In this document: positions 53,125 through 63,805 of the stretch, piece after piece
Layout of the letters: each line of letters opens with the position of its first letter
How positions within the stretch are numbered: the stretch's first letter is position 1
Assembly (NCBI RefSeq): GCF_019426345.1
Contig: NZ_JAHLLW010000003.1
Coordinates: forward strand, 206,518-270,517
Direction of reading: 5' to 3'
Length of the DNA stretch: 64,000 nt
From: Marinomonas lutimaris
Lineage (GTDB): Bacteria > Pseudomonadota > Gammaproteobacteria > Pseudomonadales > Marinomonadaceae
Position numbers and translations under genes: made by a program
Notes under the pieces: generated by a model
What the model was told of the DNA's origin: nothing
What the model saw: the letters and a program-made list of their open reading frames with translations, nothing else
The model's database searches: none

Positions 53125-55138
53125 TTATCAATTAGAATCTCCTACGCTAAGTTGGGGTGAGGATGGCGCTCCTCACTCCAACCTGTTTGACGATGTCTAT
53201 TTTGACAAAGAGTCAGGGCTGGAAGAAACACGTCACGTTTTTTTAAAAAACAACCAGCTAAGCGAACGCTGGGGATCGTTACAAAAAAATGCCTTCGTGA
53301 TTGCCGAAACCGGCTTTGGTACGGGATTAAATTTTTTATGCGCTTGGCAGGCCTTTTTAAACGAAGCCACCAGCGATAAACAATTGCACTTCATCTCGGT
53401 CGAAAAATACCCTATGACCAAGAGCATGTTGACCGATGCCTTAAAAATGTGGCCTTCTATAAGCCATTTCAGTCAGCAACTAATCGACGCTTACCCAGAA
53501 GTTTGCCATGGCTTCCACCGTGTTGAGCTAGAACAAGGTCGAATCCAGTTAACACTTTGGTTTGGTGAAGCAGAAGACGGCTTCGCTGCGTTAGACGCCG
53601 ACGTAGATGCTTGGTTTTTAGATGGTTTTGCTCCCAGCAAAAACCCAGAAATGTGGTCAGATAATCTTTTTAAACATATTCATCGCCTTAGCCATCAAGG
53701 TACGACCTTTTCTACCTTCACCGCTGCTGGCATTGTGCGCAGAGGCTTAAAAAACGTTGGTTTTGATGTTCGTAAAGTAAAAGGTTTTGGTCAAAAAAGA
53801 GAAATGACGGTTGGCGAACTGAATAGCCCCACAGCGTCACTGCCTGAGCGCATGTCCCAAGGTCAATCGTGGTTCAATCTTCGTCAAGATAAAACACAAG
53901 AAGTCACTAAGGTTTTGGTCGTCGGTGCAGGATTAGCAGGCGCTAATACCGCTTATGCCCTAGCTAAACAAGGCATAAATGTAGAAGTATGGGAACAAGG
54001 TAATTGCATTGCTGGCGGTGCGTCAGGCAATCCGCAAGGCATGCTTTACCCTAAGCTAGCCTCGCAAGATACACCAGTGAATCGTTTTTATTTATCTGCT
54101 TATTTACACGCAACTCGCTTATATTCCAGCCTAGATAAACACAAACGATTCTGGGATGCCTGTGGATTAATACAAATCCCGAAACACGATAAAGAAGCTG
54201 GACGCTTTCAAAAGCTGCTCAATGAAAAGCTCTATCCAGAAGCTGTTCTGCAAGCATCTAAAGACAGAGAAGGAAGTTTGCTCTTGCCGCTTTCTGGATG
54301 GGTTGTATTGACACAACTTTGCGAGACACTTTTATCTCACGAAAACATTCATGTTTGTTTAAACACCAAGCTTGAGAGCCTCTCAGCTGTTGAAGTAGAT
54401 GGCCAAACCGTCGGCTGGCAAGCATGCTCCAATCGTCAATATGCACTATTAAACGATCAACAAACACACTTTTCGCATGTTGTGTTATGCACGGCAAATG
54501 ATACAAAAGCTTTAGGAGTAACACCTAATACACCAGACTACCCGATTCGTGGGCAAGTCTCGTTCATTGATATTGAAAAAGCCAAAGCTGCTTGCCAAGC
54601 CATCGGTGAGTCTGCCGATAAAATAGACTTCGATAAGGTTCTCTGTGAGTTTGGCTATGTTTCTCCTTCAATAAACGGCTTACTGCACTTTGGCTCGACA
54701 TACGATCTAAAAGACCAAGATGATCAAGTAAGAGAAGAAGGGCATAAACGCAATTTAGCCATTTTAGAAAGCCTGCTTTTATTGCCAAAAGAAACATTTA
54801 ATAGTGAAGACTGTGGTGGACGAGTGTCGTTTAGGTGCGCTGTTCCAGATTACACACCGATTGTTGGACCGATTCAATCCGAGGATATTTATCAACAAGC
54901 CTACTCAACTCTTACTAAGAACGCCAAGTGGCAAAGTAATGAGATTGCAGAGCCCATAAAACAGCTCTACATTAATATAGGACACGGTTCGAGAGGATTA
55001 ATATCAACACCATTAAGCGGGAGCTATATTGCCAGCTTAATCACTGGAACGCCTTCGCCTTTGGAACAACAAGTAAGCCATAAACTACACCCAAGCCGCT
55101 TTATCATTCGCGACCTAAAGCGTAGCCAAAACGTTTAA
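53114..55138 (+). CDS. mnmC: Bifunctional tRNA mnm5s2U34 enzyme MnmC
   Basis: Finishes the wobble-uridine modification in tRNA for Lys, Glu and Gln. The GTG start lies inside ppiA. The N-terminal methyltransferase half (about 1-240) has LFDDVYFDKESGLEETRHVF, AETGFGTGLNFLCAWQ and DAWFLDGFAPSKNPEMW. The C-terminal FAD oxidase (about 260-674) has VLVVGAGLAGANTAYALAKQ and ASGNPQGMLYPKL, GHGSRGLISTPL. 674 aa, the normal length. Confidence 0.95.
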   Translation: MLTSYQLESPTLSWGEDGAPHSNLFDDVYFDKESGLEETRHVFLKNNQLSERWGSLQKNAFVIAETGFGTGLNFLCAWQAFLNEATSDKQLHFISVEKYPMTKSMLTDALKMWPSISHFSQQLIDAYPEVCHGFHRVELEQGRIQLTLWFGEAEDGFAALDADVDAWFLDGFAPSKNPEMWSDNLFKHIHRLSHQGTTFSTFTAAGIVRRGLKNVGFDVRKVKGFGQKREMTVGELNSPTASLPERMSQGQSWFNLRQDKTQEVTKVLVVGAGLAGANTAYALAKQGINVEVWEQGNCIAGGASGNPQGMLYPKLASQDTPVNRFYLSAYLHATRLYSSLDKHKRFWDACGLIQIPKHDKEAGRFQKLLNEKLYPEAVLQASKDREGSLLLPLSGWVVLTQLCETLLSHENIHVCLNTKLESLSAVEVDGQTVGWQACSNRQYALLNDQQTHFSHVVLCTANDTKALGVTPNTPDYPIRGQVSFIDIEKAKAACQAIGESADKIDFDKVLCEFGYVSPSINGLLHFGSTYDLKDQDDQVREEGHKRNLAILESLLLLPKETFNSEDCGGRVSFRCAVPDYTPIVGPIQSEDIYQQAYSTLTKNAKWQSNEIAEPIKQLYINIGHGSRGLISTPLSGSYIASLITGTPSPLEQQVSHKLHPSRFIIRDLKRSQNV

Positions 55139-55173
55139 GGCGACACAAGAACGTAAACCTATTGCTCTTAAAC

Positions 55174-55213
55174 TCACTGCATTGAGTCACTTATGAAAAG
55201 CTCAATGCAGTGA
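55174..55213. terminator. Convergent terminator-like hairpin
   Basis: TCACTGCATTGAG (55174-55186) and CTCAATGCAGTGA (55201-55213), perfect 13-bp arms around 14 bases, between mnmC and the small minus-strand gene. Confidence 0.75.
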
Positions 55214-55232
55214 TACTTTCGCCATTATTCCC

Positions 55233-55562
55233 TTATGACTCAAACAGCTCACAAGCACTCGGAATAAGTTCGACAAATCGATTTGAGGTTTGAGGACGGA
55301 ACACATAGCGATTAAGTTCTGGCAACAAAGCGCGTAGCTTATCGCTTAGTTGCAATAGACTTGGATTAATAGGCTCATAAGGATAGACGTGATCCTGTAG
55401 GCTAAGCTTATGCAATTCGTCGAGTTCATCTTGCAATATGCCTTTCATCGCAAAAAAGCGATCTTTCTGATTAATATCATTAGTTTCCCAATAAGCATCG
55501 GAAAATGCGGAATTTAATTCATAAAAGATATGCAATGCATCAGCAACATTTTTTTTAGACAT
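55233..55562 (-). CDS. Hypothetical protein
   Basis: A 109-aa protein of no recognised family. The start is the ATG complementary to 55560-55562 with GGAG 6 bases upstream. It is predominantly helical and acidic (IFYELNSAFSDAYWETNDI; ILQDELDELHKLSLQD), and ends ELIPSACELFES. There is no signal peptide, membrane segment or cysteine motif. It faces mnmC and is divergent from cysE. The ribosome-binding site and normal codon use support a real gene. Confidence 0.7.
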   Translation of the reverse strand: MSKKNVADALHIFYELNSAFSDAYWETNDINQKDRFFAMKGILQDELDELHKLSLQDHVYPYEPINPSLLQLSDKLRALLPELNRYVFRPQTSNRFVELIPSACELFES

Positions 55563-55667
55563 GTTATCTCCATCTTTATTGAGCAATCTTCACATTGCCC
55601 CTTGTATTGTTTAACCCTAACCTTATAACCTACATTCTAAACGTGAATCGATATAGGTGAATACCCC

Positions 55668-56495
55668 TTGAGTATAACAATGCATCATGCCGTGACTTCT
55701 GACAATCTATGGCCATCTTTACAAGCGGAAGCAAAAAAGCTTGCACAAGACGAACCTATTTTAGCCAGTTATTTCAACACCACTATTTTACGTCATGAAT
55801 CATTGTGTTCTGCTTTAAGCTTTTTACTTGCCAGCAAGCTAGACAGCATATCAATTCCCGCTATGGTATTACGAGAAGTATTCGAAGAAGCCATGGCAGA
55901 TACTCACTCTGGCATTGTCAGATGCATCGAGCAAGATATTTTAGCGATAAAAGAAAGGGATGCCGCTTGCGATACATTTACTACACCACTATTGTTTTTT
56001 AAAGGCTTCCACGCATTACAAACGTATCGTGTGGCAAATTGGCTTTGGAAAAACAACCGTAAGAGTTTAGCTTTGTATCTGCAAGGACAAATGTCGATGG
56101 TCTTTAGCGTCGACATCCATCCAGCAGCGACAATAGGCTGTGGCGTCATGCTAGACCACGCCACAGGGCTTGTGGTTGGTGAAACTTGTGTTATTGAGGA
56201 CAACGTCTCTATTTTACAATCGGTCACTCTAGGTGGCACAGGTAAAGAGCACGGAGATCGTCACCCTAAAATACGTTCCGGTGTATTGATTGGCGCTGGT
56301 GCCAAGATCCTTGGCAACATTGAGATCGGCGAAGGCGCAAAAATTGGTGCGGGTAGCGTGGTTCTAGAACCTGTTGAACACCACACAACCGTTGCAGGTG
56401 TTCCAGCCAAAATCGTCGGGCGCAATACGGGCGAAGAACCATCCCGAGTGATGGATCACAATATTAACCATTGTGTTCGAGATTGCGTGGAATAA
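55668..56495 (+). CDS. cysE: Serine O-acetyltransferase
   Basis: Acetylates serine with acetyl-CoA for cysteine synthesis. The TTG at 55668 has AGGTGA 7 bases upstream, so it may be the real start; the next in-frame ATG is at 55680. An N-terminal helical domain (about 10-140; SATSALxxxLASK-like region DSISIPAMVLREVFEEAM) is followed by left-handed beta-helix hexapeptides (VDIHPAATIGCGVMLDHATG, GEGAKIGAGSVVLEPVEHH, AGVPAKIVG). The C-terminal tail reaches NHCVRDCVE. Confidence 0.94.
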   Translation: MSITMHHAVTSDNLWPSLQAEAKKLAQDEPILASYFNTTILRHESLCSALSFLLASKLDSISIPAMVLREVFEEAMADTHSGIVRCIEQDILAIKERDAACDTFTTPLLFFKGFHALQTYRVANWLWKNNRKSLALYLQGQMSMVFSVDIHPAATIGCGVMLDHATGLVVGETCVIEDNVSILQSVTLGGTGKEHGDRHPKIRSGVLIGAGAKILGNIEIGEGAKIGAGSVVLEPVEHHTTVAGVPAKIVGRNTGEEPSRVMDHNINHCVRDCVE

Positions 56496-56503
56496 CGAAA
56501 ACA

Positions 56504-56537
56504 AATTACGATCTCAAATTCAAATGAGGTCGTAATT
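56504..56537. terminator. Hairpin between cysE and yheU
   Basis: AATTACGATCTCA (56504-56516) pairs with TGAGGTCGTAATT (56525-56537), one mismatch, 8-base loop. It overlaps the end of yheU and is placed to end both convergent transcripts. Confidence 0.6.
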
Positions 56538-56756
56538 ACTTAAGTCACCTTTCGGAATCATTTTGATGGTTTCGCTTTCTGTATCAAATAACAGCACAGC
56601 TTCCCCATTTCGCAACGATCTTAGCGCCTGCTCGCGCTTTTGCACTGCCGACAAATCATAGTCACCATAATCCGTGCCATCACGAGACACAATATCATCC
56701 AAAATGGTTTCTAGCGTATCTGGTGCTAATGAATCATAAGGTATTAAAGTATCCAA
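56520..56756 (-). CDS. YheU/UPF0270 family protein
   Basis: A 78-aa protein of unknown role. LIPYDSLAPDTLETILDDIVSRDGTDYGDYD matches the E. coli YheU pattern ([26 protein letters not shown]), and GEAVLLFDTESETIKMIPKGD matches its second half. It begins immediately after the ligA stop, so it was probably co-transcribed with ligA before the element inserted. Its expression could now depend on the element's outward promoter. Confidence 0.85.
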   Translation of the reverse strand: MDTLIPYDSLAPDTLETILDDIVSRDGTDYGDYDLSAVQKREQALRSLRNGEAVLLFDTESETIKMIPKGDLSNYDLI

Positions 56757-57665
<909 letters not shown>

Positions 57666-57753
57666 CATTTTACATAAATATTTGAATTTTTTAAGTTATT
57701 TTTAATTTTTAACCTACAATTTACTTATTGAAAGTTTCAAAAAGGTAACTAAA

Positions 57754-59922
57754 TTGTCTACTAATCGTAAACTTGAGCAACTATCAGATCATCTGTCACA
57801 TGAATCATTCAGAATTATAGAGGAATATGCTGATAGCTTAAATCTAGTAAACAAGCGTGAAGTCATAAATCTACTAGATTCATACATTGAAGCTCTCAGC
57901 GAGCATATAAGAAAAAATGACAGTTCAGGACTTATGAGAGATTTCAAACATATTCGAACTCACCTTTGCCAGAATTTCGTAAGATTAACGGCCTTAAAAA
58001 AATTAAACCTTCTCTATAACGTAACCAAAGTACTAATAGAAAAAGGCGCCATTGCTAGCATATACCCTCTCCCTGATAAGCCCAATACAACTTCGACATA
58101 TGAAACGTATAAGAATCAGGTATTACCAATCGAATTCTTAAGTAAGGTTAAAAAAAAGACACTTAGTTCTGATGAAATTTTCTACGATACGCTATCAAGA
58201 ACTTGCTCAACAGAGATAGCACAAAGACTAAAAGAGCATGTATATCAATTCAAATATGTAAAACTACATAGAAGCCCCCTAAATATTTTTTTAAATTTTA
58301 TTTCAGCTGAGCATCCTAGATGGTATGAAAATCCAATAGTAATAGAAGAATCATTACGCAAGTTCCGAAATAACCTTCTGAAAAATCTCTCTAGACAGAC
58401 TGCTTATGGACAATTCCAGCACGTAAAAAACTCTATCATTGTCTTACGTGACCATGACCTTATACCAAAAGAAACAGACCTTCCTGACAACCTAAGAAGA
58501 TGTACAAAAACAGAGAAAGTAAGATTAGACAATCCAATCTTATGTGCAACTAATATTTATGATGAACGAGAGAAAGAGTTATTCAAGAACTCAACTTATT
58601 TCATAAAGGATTTATCAGCTGAAATTGAATACAACTTAAAATTATTACTCAAAGAAGCAAGGAAAATAGTCTTTGAAGGGTATCGTAATTATAAAGATCA
58701 AAAACGCTTAATATCAATTAGTGAAAAAAAAGAATTTCTTAAGCACCCTGAGCTTAAAGTCTTGAAAACTAGAAATCATATAGGAAAAAGACAAATAAAA
58801 TTTGAGACCAATCCTTTCCAAAGAAATAGAGACCCAAAATCAAAAGAAACAAGAATAAGTAATCTTGTTGCTTACTTCGATCATTTTTATGAATGCTTCA
58901 TAAATGGTACAGTAAACCATAATATAAATGATCTTGCGTGCGCTAATGAAGTTAAACAATCTCTTGGCTTAACAAGTAGGTTAGCATCTGCTATGCAAAT
59001 CATTATTGTTGAAGAACTAGGAATAAATCCATATTCGCTCTACAAGGTGAAAGTAAATACGGATGTTAGTGGGAACGAGCTAGTACAAGTAACGGATGAA
59101 GGCTCTGTAAGACTAAGGGCTTTAAAACCTAGAGCTAGACAGTCCAAAATAAGAAGTGCCCATGGCTCTTTGATAGATCCAATAGATATTTTAGAAGACG
59201 ATATAGATGCTGCAACTTGCCTAAAAATGGCTCTTGAAATGACTGATCGAGCAAGAAAGTTTACTTCAAAACAAGAACTTTGGTTATGCTCATTAAAGGA
59301 AGGAGTTGAACATCCATTACCTGAAACTTTTCAGAATGAATTTAATAAAATAAGAGCAAAGGTAGCACTAAAATGTGAACTATTGAATTCAGCTACACTA
59401 AAAAAAATTCGCTTTTCTAAAGGGGTTCTCATCTATTTAAACTCCAATGGAGACTCTCTAAAGACCGCTCAGTACTTTGGAAACACCGTCAAAACAACTC
59501 TCGCAAGGTATGTCCCAGACTACATCACCGAACTAGTCTATAGAGTAAAAATCAGATCTTTCCAACATATCCTCTTGTTCATGGCTGTAGCTCATGATGA
59601 ATCACCATCAGATTCACTTAGTCTAACTATCAAGAATTTTTCAAACCATGTAAAAAAAGCTTTTGAAACACCCAGTATGGGAGGAGTTCTGTATAACAGC
59701 CTAAGAACACAAAAGTCTGATTGTGAAACCATTGAGCTTAAATATTTTTGTGTATCCCTTAAAAATATAATGCTGGCATTGAAGTATGCAAAAGAAGGTG
59801 ATGACCAAAACCTTAAAGATGATTGTCTAGCTGCAATATCTAAAATCTCAGAAGGACCAATCATTATGAAACAACTCCTTAGGCAAGCACAGAAAAACCT
59901 TAATATTAAAGAGGGCAAGTAA
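57754..59922 (+). CDS. Degenerate tyrosine-recombinase-like protein of mobile element
   Basis: A 722-aa protein starting with TTG (AAGG 8 bases upstream). The N-terminal about 380 residues are helical and basic and match no family I know. The C-terminal half shows the outline of a recombinase: a helical block where the first Arg would be (IIIVEELGINPYSLYKVKV, with INPYS instead of GxRxSE), a Lys-rich strand (LRALKPRARQSKIR), KKIRFSKGVLIYLNSNGDS in place of HxxR, and GNTVKTTLARYVPDYITELV in place of the GH...Y box. The Tyr remains, but the Arg I, His and GH positions look lost. It is probably a structural partner, or a recombinase of altered chemistry. The next gene starts after one base. Confidence 0.6.
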   Translation: MSTNRKLEQLSDHLSHESFRIIEEYADSLNLVNKREVINLLDSYIEALSEHIRKNDSSGLMRDFKHIRTHLCQNFVRLTALKKLNLLYNVTKVLIEKGAIASIYPLPDKPNTTSTYETYKNQVLPIEFLSKVKKKTLSSDEIFYDTLSRTCSTEIAQRLKEHVYQFKYVKLHRSPLNIFLNFISAEHPRWYENPIVIEESLRKFRNNLLKNLSRQTAYGQFQHVKNSIIVLRDHDLIPKETDLPDNLRRCTKTEKVRLDNPILCATNIYDEREKELFKNSTYFIKDLSAEIEYNLKLLLKEARKIVFEGYRNYKDQKRLISISEKKEFLKHPELKVLKTRNHIGKRQIKFETNPFQRNRDPKSKETRISNLVAYFDHFYECFINGTVNHNINDLACANEVKQSLGLTSRLASAMQIIIVEELGINPYSLYKVKVNTDVSGNELVQVTDEGSVRLRALKPRARQSKIRSAHGSLIDPIDILEDDIDAATCLKMALEMTDRARKFTSKQELWLCSLKEGVEHPLPETFQNEFNKIRAKVALKCELLNSATLKKIRFSKGVLIYLNSNGDSLKTAQYFGNTVKTTLARYVPDYITELVYRVKIRSFQHILLFMAVAHDESPSDSLSLTIKNFSNHVKKAFETPSMGGVLYNSLRTQKSDCETIELKYFCVSLKNIMLALKYAKEGDDQNLKDDCLAAISKISEGPIIMKQLLRQAQKNLNIKEGK

Positions 59923-59923
59923 G

Positions 59924-61900
59924 ATGGAGAATACAGGGCTAAACCCATATAAAGAGCTATATGATCCAGATGATTCCGGAAATATAGATGAAGTAGATTG
60001 CTATCCAAAGCCTACTTGGATGATTAATGAAAGTGTATTCGACACTACTTGGGAGCTTTCAAAAACTGGTTATGACATTGAAAATTTTAAAAAAAACAAC
60101 TCTAGAAAACTATCATTTTCTAAAGAAACCTCTTCAAATGAGTTATTAACAGACAAAATAAATCGACCTTTACTTGATGATTTAAGAAACAGCCTACTTT
60201 ACTTAAATACTAAAGGAAAAATATCAAGGCCAGAAAGGGCCGCAGATATACTATCAACTGCATGCCACCTAATAAAACATGCAAATGAATTACAAGAATT
60301 AAATAAAAATAAACCTATAAGAAGTTTAGCTGAAATTAGCTTCAACCACCTTAAAAGCTACTTACAAGCTTTTAAGGTAGAACGAAAAGTTTTTGAAAGC
60401 TCCTTAGATTTTATACTAAAAAACTATGATTATAAAAATAAAATAGACTGGAACTCATTGAAACAATTACAAAAACTAACAACCAGACAGCTATATAGTT
60501 TGAAAGATAAGTTAACAAAACACTTAGATTTAGAAAAAAGAGACTTAAAATTAGAAAATCGTTATATAAAGCTATACCCAAATGCTTGCTCAATAGAATT
60601 CGACATAGATCAAGATTTAGAACCAAAAGCCAAAACCGTTTCTAACGAAATATCTAAACTTCATATGCTATTCGTCGCGCGCCCTAGCCAAAAATATAAA
60701 TTCAGGCATGCATCTCAGAATCTTTTTTCAAGCGGAAATAACCTCTTCGAAGAAATGGTTGAATCGAATAAGACAGCCCTAATTCCGGTTAATATAGCAC
60801 TACATTCAATATCATCAGCACTTCACTTTGCTCGCTCTTATGGGCCAGCGCTTAGGGAATACATATCCGCATTGAGTGAAACTGAAAATGAATTAATCAA
60901 TTCTCATTGTGTAAAAAAACACTATAATTATTTAAATAAATATCAAAGTATAGCTTATAAAAAAACCCCCATTCCAAAATCACTTAAGAATCTAAAAATT
61001 CGTGCTTGGCGTGATGGAATTAACATTAATATAAACAATCTTAATAATGGGATAAGTATACAACTAGCAGTGAAGCTATATATCGCTTCTATTTGGATAC
61101 TTATTGCCAGTGTATCTTCAGCCAGATCAAAATCACTTCTTACACTTAAGCGTGACTGTTTCAAACAATCACCAATCGATGGGCTATTTGATCTAGTTTT
61201 AAGGATACCTAAAACCTCAGAAAGATGGGAACTTGAAGACGTAAATAGACCAATACCAGACATAATATACGATTACGGGTTAGAATTTGCTGCATTTGTT
61301 TGTGAAATTGAAAATAGGCGAAATTTTGTTAATGATGATGGGGATGCATTTCTCTTTAGTCGTATTCTCAATACACGCTCAATATCAGCTTTTACCTATA
61401 ACCAGGACGTAAGCCATCTCAATTGGTCATTAAGTGATGATTTCGTGAATATTTGTTTAGATATTTTTCTTGATTGGATTGAATCTCCATTGATTAATGG
61501 TAAAAGATGGTATGTCAGAACACATCAATTCAGAAGATTCTTTGCTGTTTTATATTTCAATTTTACAGATGGAGAAGGGCTTGATGAACTGTCATGGTTT
61601 ATGGGGCATGCTAACTTAGATCAGACATTCCACTATGCTGAAGTAGCACCAACAGATGAATGGATTGAGGAAGCAGAGATTACTATTGCTAAAATTGGAG
61701 CTTCACTAAATAAGGAAATAAATGCTGATGATGATATTAAAGAAATAATTTATGAAGCTAGAAAAACCTCAAAAATATCAATTATCATAGAACCTCTTGT
61801 CAAAAAATTAATTTCTGAGCACAAAGAAAAATATCAGAAAGAAGTTAGATTCTTAAGAATTGATGGCGAGGGGATTTTCTTCTACTTCACTAAAAAATAG
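59924..61900 (+). CDS. Tyrosine recombinase (658 aa) of mobile element
   Basis: Large site-specific recombinase. The helical N-terminal half (about 1-330) is a candidate arm- or core-binding region. The catalytic domain (about 370-580) has the complete set: Arg I in SSARSKSLLTLKRD (about residue 402), Lys in VLRIPKTSERW, HxxR as THQFRRFFAVLYF (about residue 540), GH in LSWFMGHANLDQTFHYAEV and the Tyr in FHY (about residue 572). A C-terminal tail of about 80 residues follows. It starts one base after the 722-aa gene's stop and is therefore coupled to it. Confidence 0.82.
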   Translation: MENTGLNPYKELYDPDDSGNIDEVDCYPKPTWMINESVFDTTWELSKTGYDIENFKKNNSRKLSFSKETSSNELLTDKINRPLLDDLRNSLLYLNTKGKISRPERAADILSTACHLIKHANELQELNKNKPIRSLAEISFNHLKSYLQAFKVERKVFESSLDFILKNYDYKNKIDWNSLKQLQKLTTRQLYSLKDKLTKHLDLEKRDLKLENRYIKLYPNACSIEFDIDQDLEPKAKTVSNEISKLHMLFVARPSQKYKFRHASQNLFSSGNNLFEEMVESNKTALIPVNIALHSISSALHFARSYGPALREYISALSETENELINSHCVKKHYNYLNKYQSIAYKKTPIPKSLKNLKIRAWRDGINININNLNNGISIQLAVKLYIASIWILIASVSSARSKSLLTLKRDCFKQSPIDGLFDLVLRIPKTSERWELEDVNRPIPDIIYDYGLEFAAFVCEIENRRNFVNDDGDAFLFSRILNTRSISAFTYNQDVSHLNWSLSDDFVNICLDIFLDWIESPLINGKRWYVRTHQFRRFFAVLYFNFTDGEGLDELSWFMGHANLDQTFHYAEVAPTDEWIEEAEITIAKIGASLNKEINADDDIKEIIYEARKTSKISIIIEPLVKKLISEHKEKYQKEVRFLRIDGEGIFFYFTKK

Positions 61901-61910
61901 GAATTAAAAA

Positions 61911-62438
61911 ATGACAAAATACATGATTGGTGAAACATCATTAGCGGTTAAAAATAAAAAAATATCTATTTCGACTTCAATGACAAAAAAAAGTGAACTT
62001 TTAGATTCAATTAATTCACATACAGATATTTTTAAAACACTAGATATGAAGGGGGACTTAATATCCGAATCATCTGTGCACAAATGGAATGACAATGATC
62101 TAGGGATTATTTCGTATTCATGGAATACTGCACATGCTGAACACAACAAAAAACAGCTTGTCTTACTTTTAAACTCGATTAAAAAAACAAACAACAGGCT
62201 TTCTAATGATAAAAATAATAGCAAAAAAACATTAACAAATAGATCGACTGATACAATCACAAAAAAACTCAGACAAGAAAACGAAGAGCTAAAAAAAGCA
62301 CTTGCAGAAGTATATCGTGCTTACATGCATCTAGTCGAAAACTACAGTGAGGACCAAATAATAGATGATGCGATTAGAAAATTGATCTTAGATCAAGTTA
62401 AAATACTTGGACAACAACGTATTTGGGAAGTTATATAA
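61911..62438 (+). CDS. Small coiled-coil protein of mobile element (TnpC/GmtX-like)
   Basis: A 175-aa basic protein without a recognised domain. Residues about 1-95 are Ser/Lys/Asn-rich; about 115-150 form a heptad-like coiled coil (KKLRQENEELKKALAEVYRA), followed by a C-terminal helix. Small coiled-coil proteins between recombinase genes are typical: TnpC in Tn554-like and GmtX in gamma-mobile-trio elements. Its stop overlaps the start of the next recombinase by 16 bp. Confidence 0.7.
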   Translation: MTKYMIGETSLAVKNKKISISTSMTKKSELLDSINSHTDIFKTLDMKGDLISESSVHKWNDNDLGIISYSWNTAHAEHNKKQLVLLLNSIKKTNNRLSNDKNNSKKTLTNRSTDTITKKLRQENEELKKALAEVYRAYMHLVENYSEDQIIDDAIRKLILDQVKILGQQRIWEVI

Positions 62439-63805
62439 TGTCGATTGTCGTTATAGCTGATCAGCCAAACCTAGGGGTTATCTTAACTAGTAGCAGAATG
62501 GCTGAAAAATCGAAATGTAAGCTTCCTATGATAATTTCTAACGGTGGAAAGTTTGATTGGAATGCAAATTCATTTCTCACTGATATTGGAGGTGGTGCAA
62601 GTTTATATAACATCAAACCCCTTGCAGGTACGGTCGTTAAAAAAGCATATAATTTAAATTTATTTTGTTCTTTTCTAGAGCATATAAACACTAGTATTTA
62701 TGATGTAAACGATACTACTTTATACGAATATGTTGATCATCTAAAAGGAAGGGGAATATTTGACGATACGATAATAAAGCACACTAGGTTAGCTCTTGAG
62801 TACATAGTCTATTTATCTAATATAAAACCAGAAGCAATGCTAGCCTCATATGGGAAATTAAACACAGGAAAATATCAAGTACACTATCAGAGAAAAAGAG
62901 TAAAAAAAGGCAATATTGTAATCCCATACCTTACACATCACTGCCTTGAAGGCTTAATTCATATTAGTACTGATGGAGACTTCATTCGCGACTATGAGGT
63001 AGAGATGTGGCTTGATGCAATTAATTGCACCTCTTTCCACCCTGAAGTCAATGAATTCCTTATAAGTAGGTGGCAAGCTATCACTACCTTGCTTGATATA
63101 ACAGGCTCTAGAATCACCGAAGTGCATCAAATTACGAGATCCATGATCAAGCTCGCAGCATCAAGCCTACTTAGCAGCAATAAACAACCTATCATTAGAA
63201 ATATACCTATTGTGAAAGGTAGATACAAAGGCAAAAAGCGTGAGGTGCAAACAACGAATGAAGACATCCAAATTATTCTTTGGCACATTGAAATGATAGA
63301 AAGTATGTTTCCTGATATTAGCCACGATGCTATATTTATTGACTCAAGAAATGGCCAGCCACTCAAGGCAACGTACTTAAAAAATTATGCCAAAAAAGTT
63401 ATTAATGGAAGCAAATACTGCGACGATCTCAGACATGTTTCTAACCATTCCTTCCGACACAGATTCATTACTCTCAATATAGCAAAATCAATCAAGAAGC
63501 TATCTGAATCTGGTAGTTTTCATAATATATTAACTGTTGCTGCAAACGCATGTCGAAAAATTACTATGCATGCATCCAATGATACTTTATCAAGATACAT
63601 CCACCTCGCCAATGAGGTTAATAACTCTAGCTCAAAACAAAGCATTAAAGAAAACCAAGTTTCATTTCATATAAAAGTTAGAATAAAAAATATGATTAAG
63701 ATTGCTAACTCCTTAAAATCTAAGGAAATTGATAAAAATGAGGCACTAGATTTACTACTAAAATCTTTATCTGAACTATCTACACTTAACCCCAAAATTA
63801 ATTAG
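62423..63805 (+). CDS. Tyrosine recombinase (460 aa) of mobile element
   Basis: Site-specific recombinase with a SAM-like N-terminal domain (about 55-150) and a catalytic domain (about 200-395). Catalytic residues: Arg I in DITGSRITEVHQITR (about residue 231), Lys in VKGRYKGKKREV, HxxR in NHSFRHRFITLNIAK (about residue 347), and the box H...TLSRYIHLANE with the Tyr in SRY (about residue 393). A helical tail follows. It is the last of the four coupled genes. With the 658-aa enzyme it probably performs strand exchange at the two ends. Confidence 0.85.
   Translation: MGSYIMSIVVIADQPNLGVILTSSRMAEKSKCKLPMIISNGGKFDWNANSFLTDIGGGASLYNIKPLAGTVVKKAYNLNLFCSFLEHINTSIYDVNDTTLYEYVDHLKGRGIFDDTIIKHTRLALEYIVYLSNIKPEAMLASYGKLNTGKYQVHYQRKRVKKGNIVIPYLTHHCLEGLIHISTDGDFIRDYEVEMWLDAINCTSFHPEVNEFLISRWQAITTLLDITGSRITEVHQITRSMIKLAASSLLSSNKQPIIRNIPIVKGRYKGKKREVQTTNEDIQIILWHIEMIESMFPDISHDAIFIDSRNGQPLKATYLKNYAKKVINGSKYCDDLRHVSNHSFRHRFITLNIAKSIKKLSESGSFHNILTVAANACRKITMHASNDTLSRYIHLANEVNNSSSKQSIKENQVSFHIKVRIKNMIKIANSLKSKEIDKNEALDLLLKSLSELSTLNPKIN

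Noticed and set aside
59592..60008. 138-codon minus-strand ORF spanning the junction of the first two recombinase genes
   Set aside because: It is antisense to two well supported genes and its composition is that of a shadow frame.
61904..62260. 118-codon minus-strand ORF opposite the coiled-coil gene, hydrophobic
   Set aside because: Its hydrophobicity mirrors the Lys/Asn/Ser-rich coding strand; the plus-strand gene is coupled to its neighbours.
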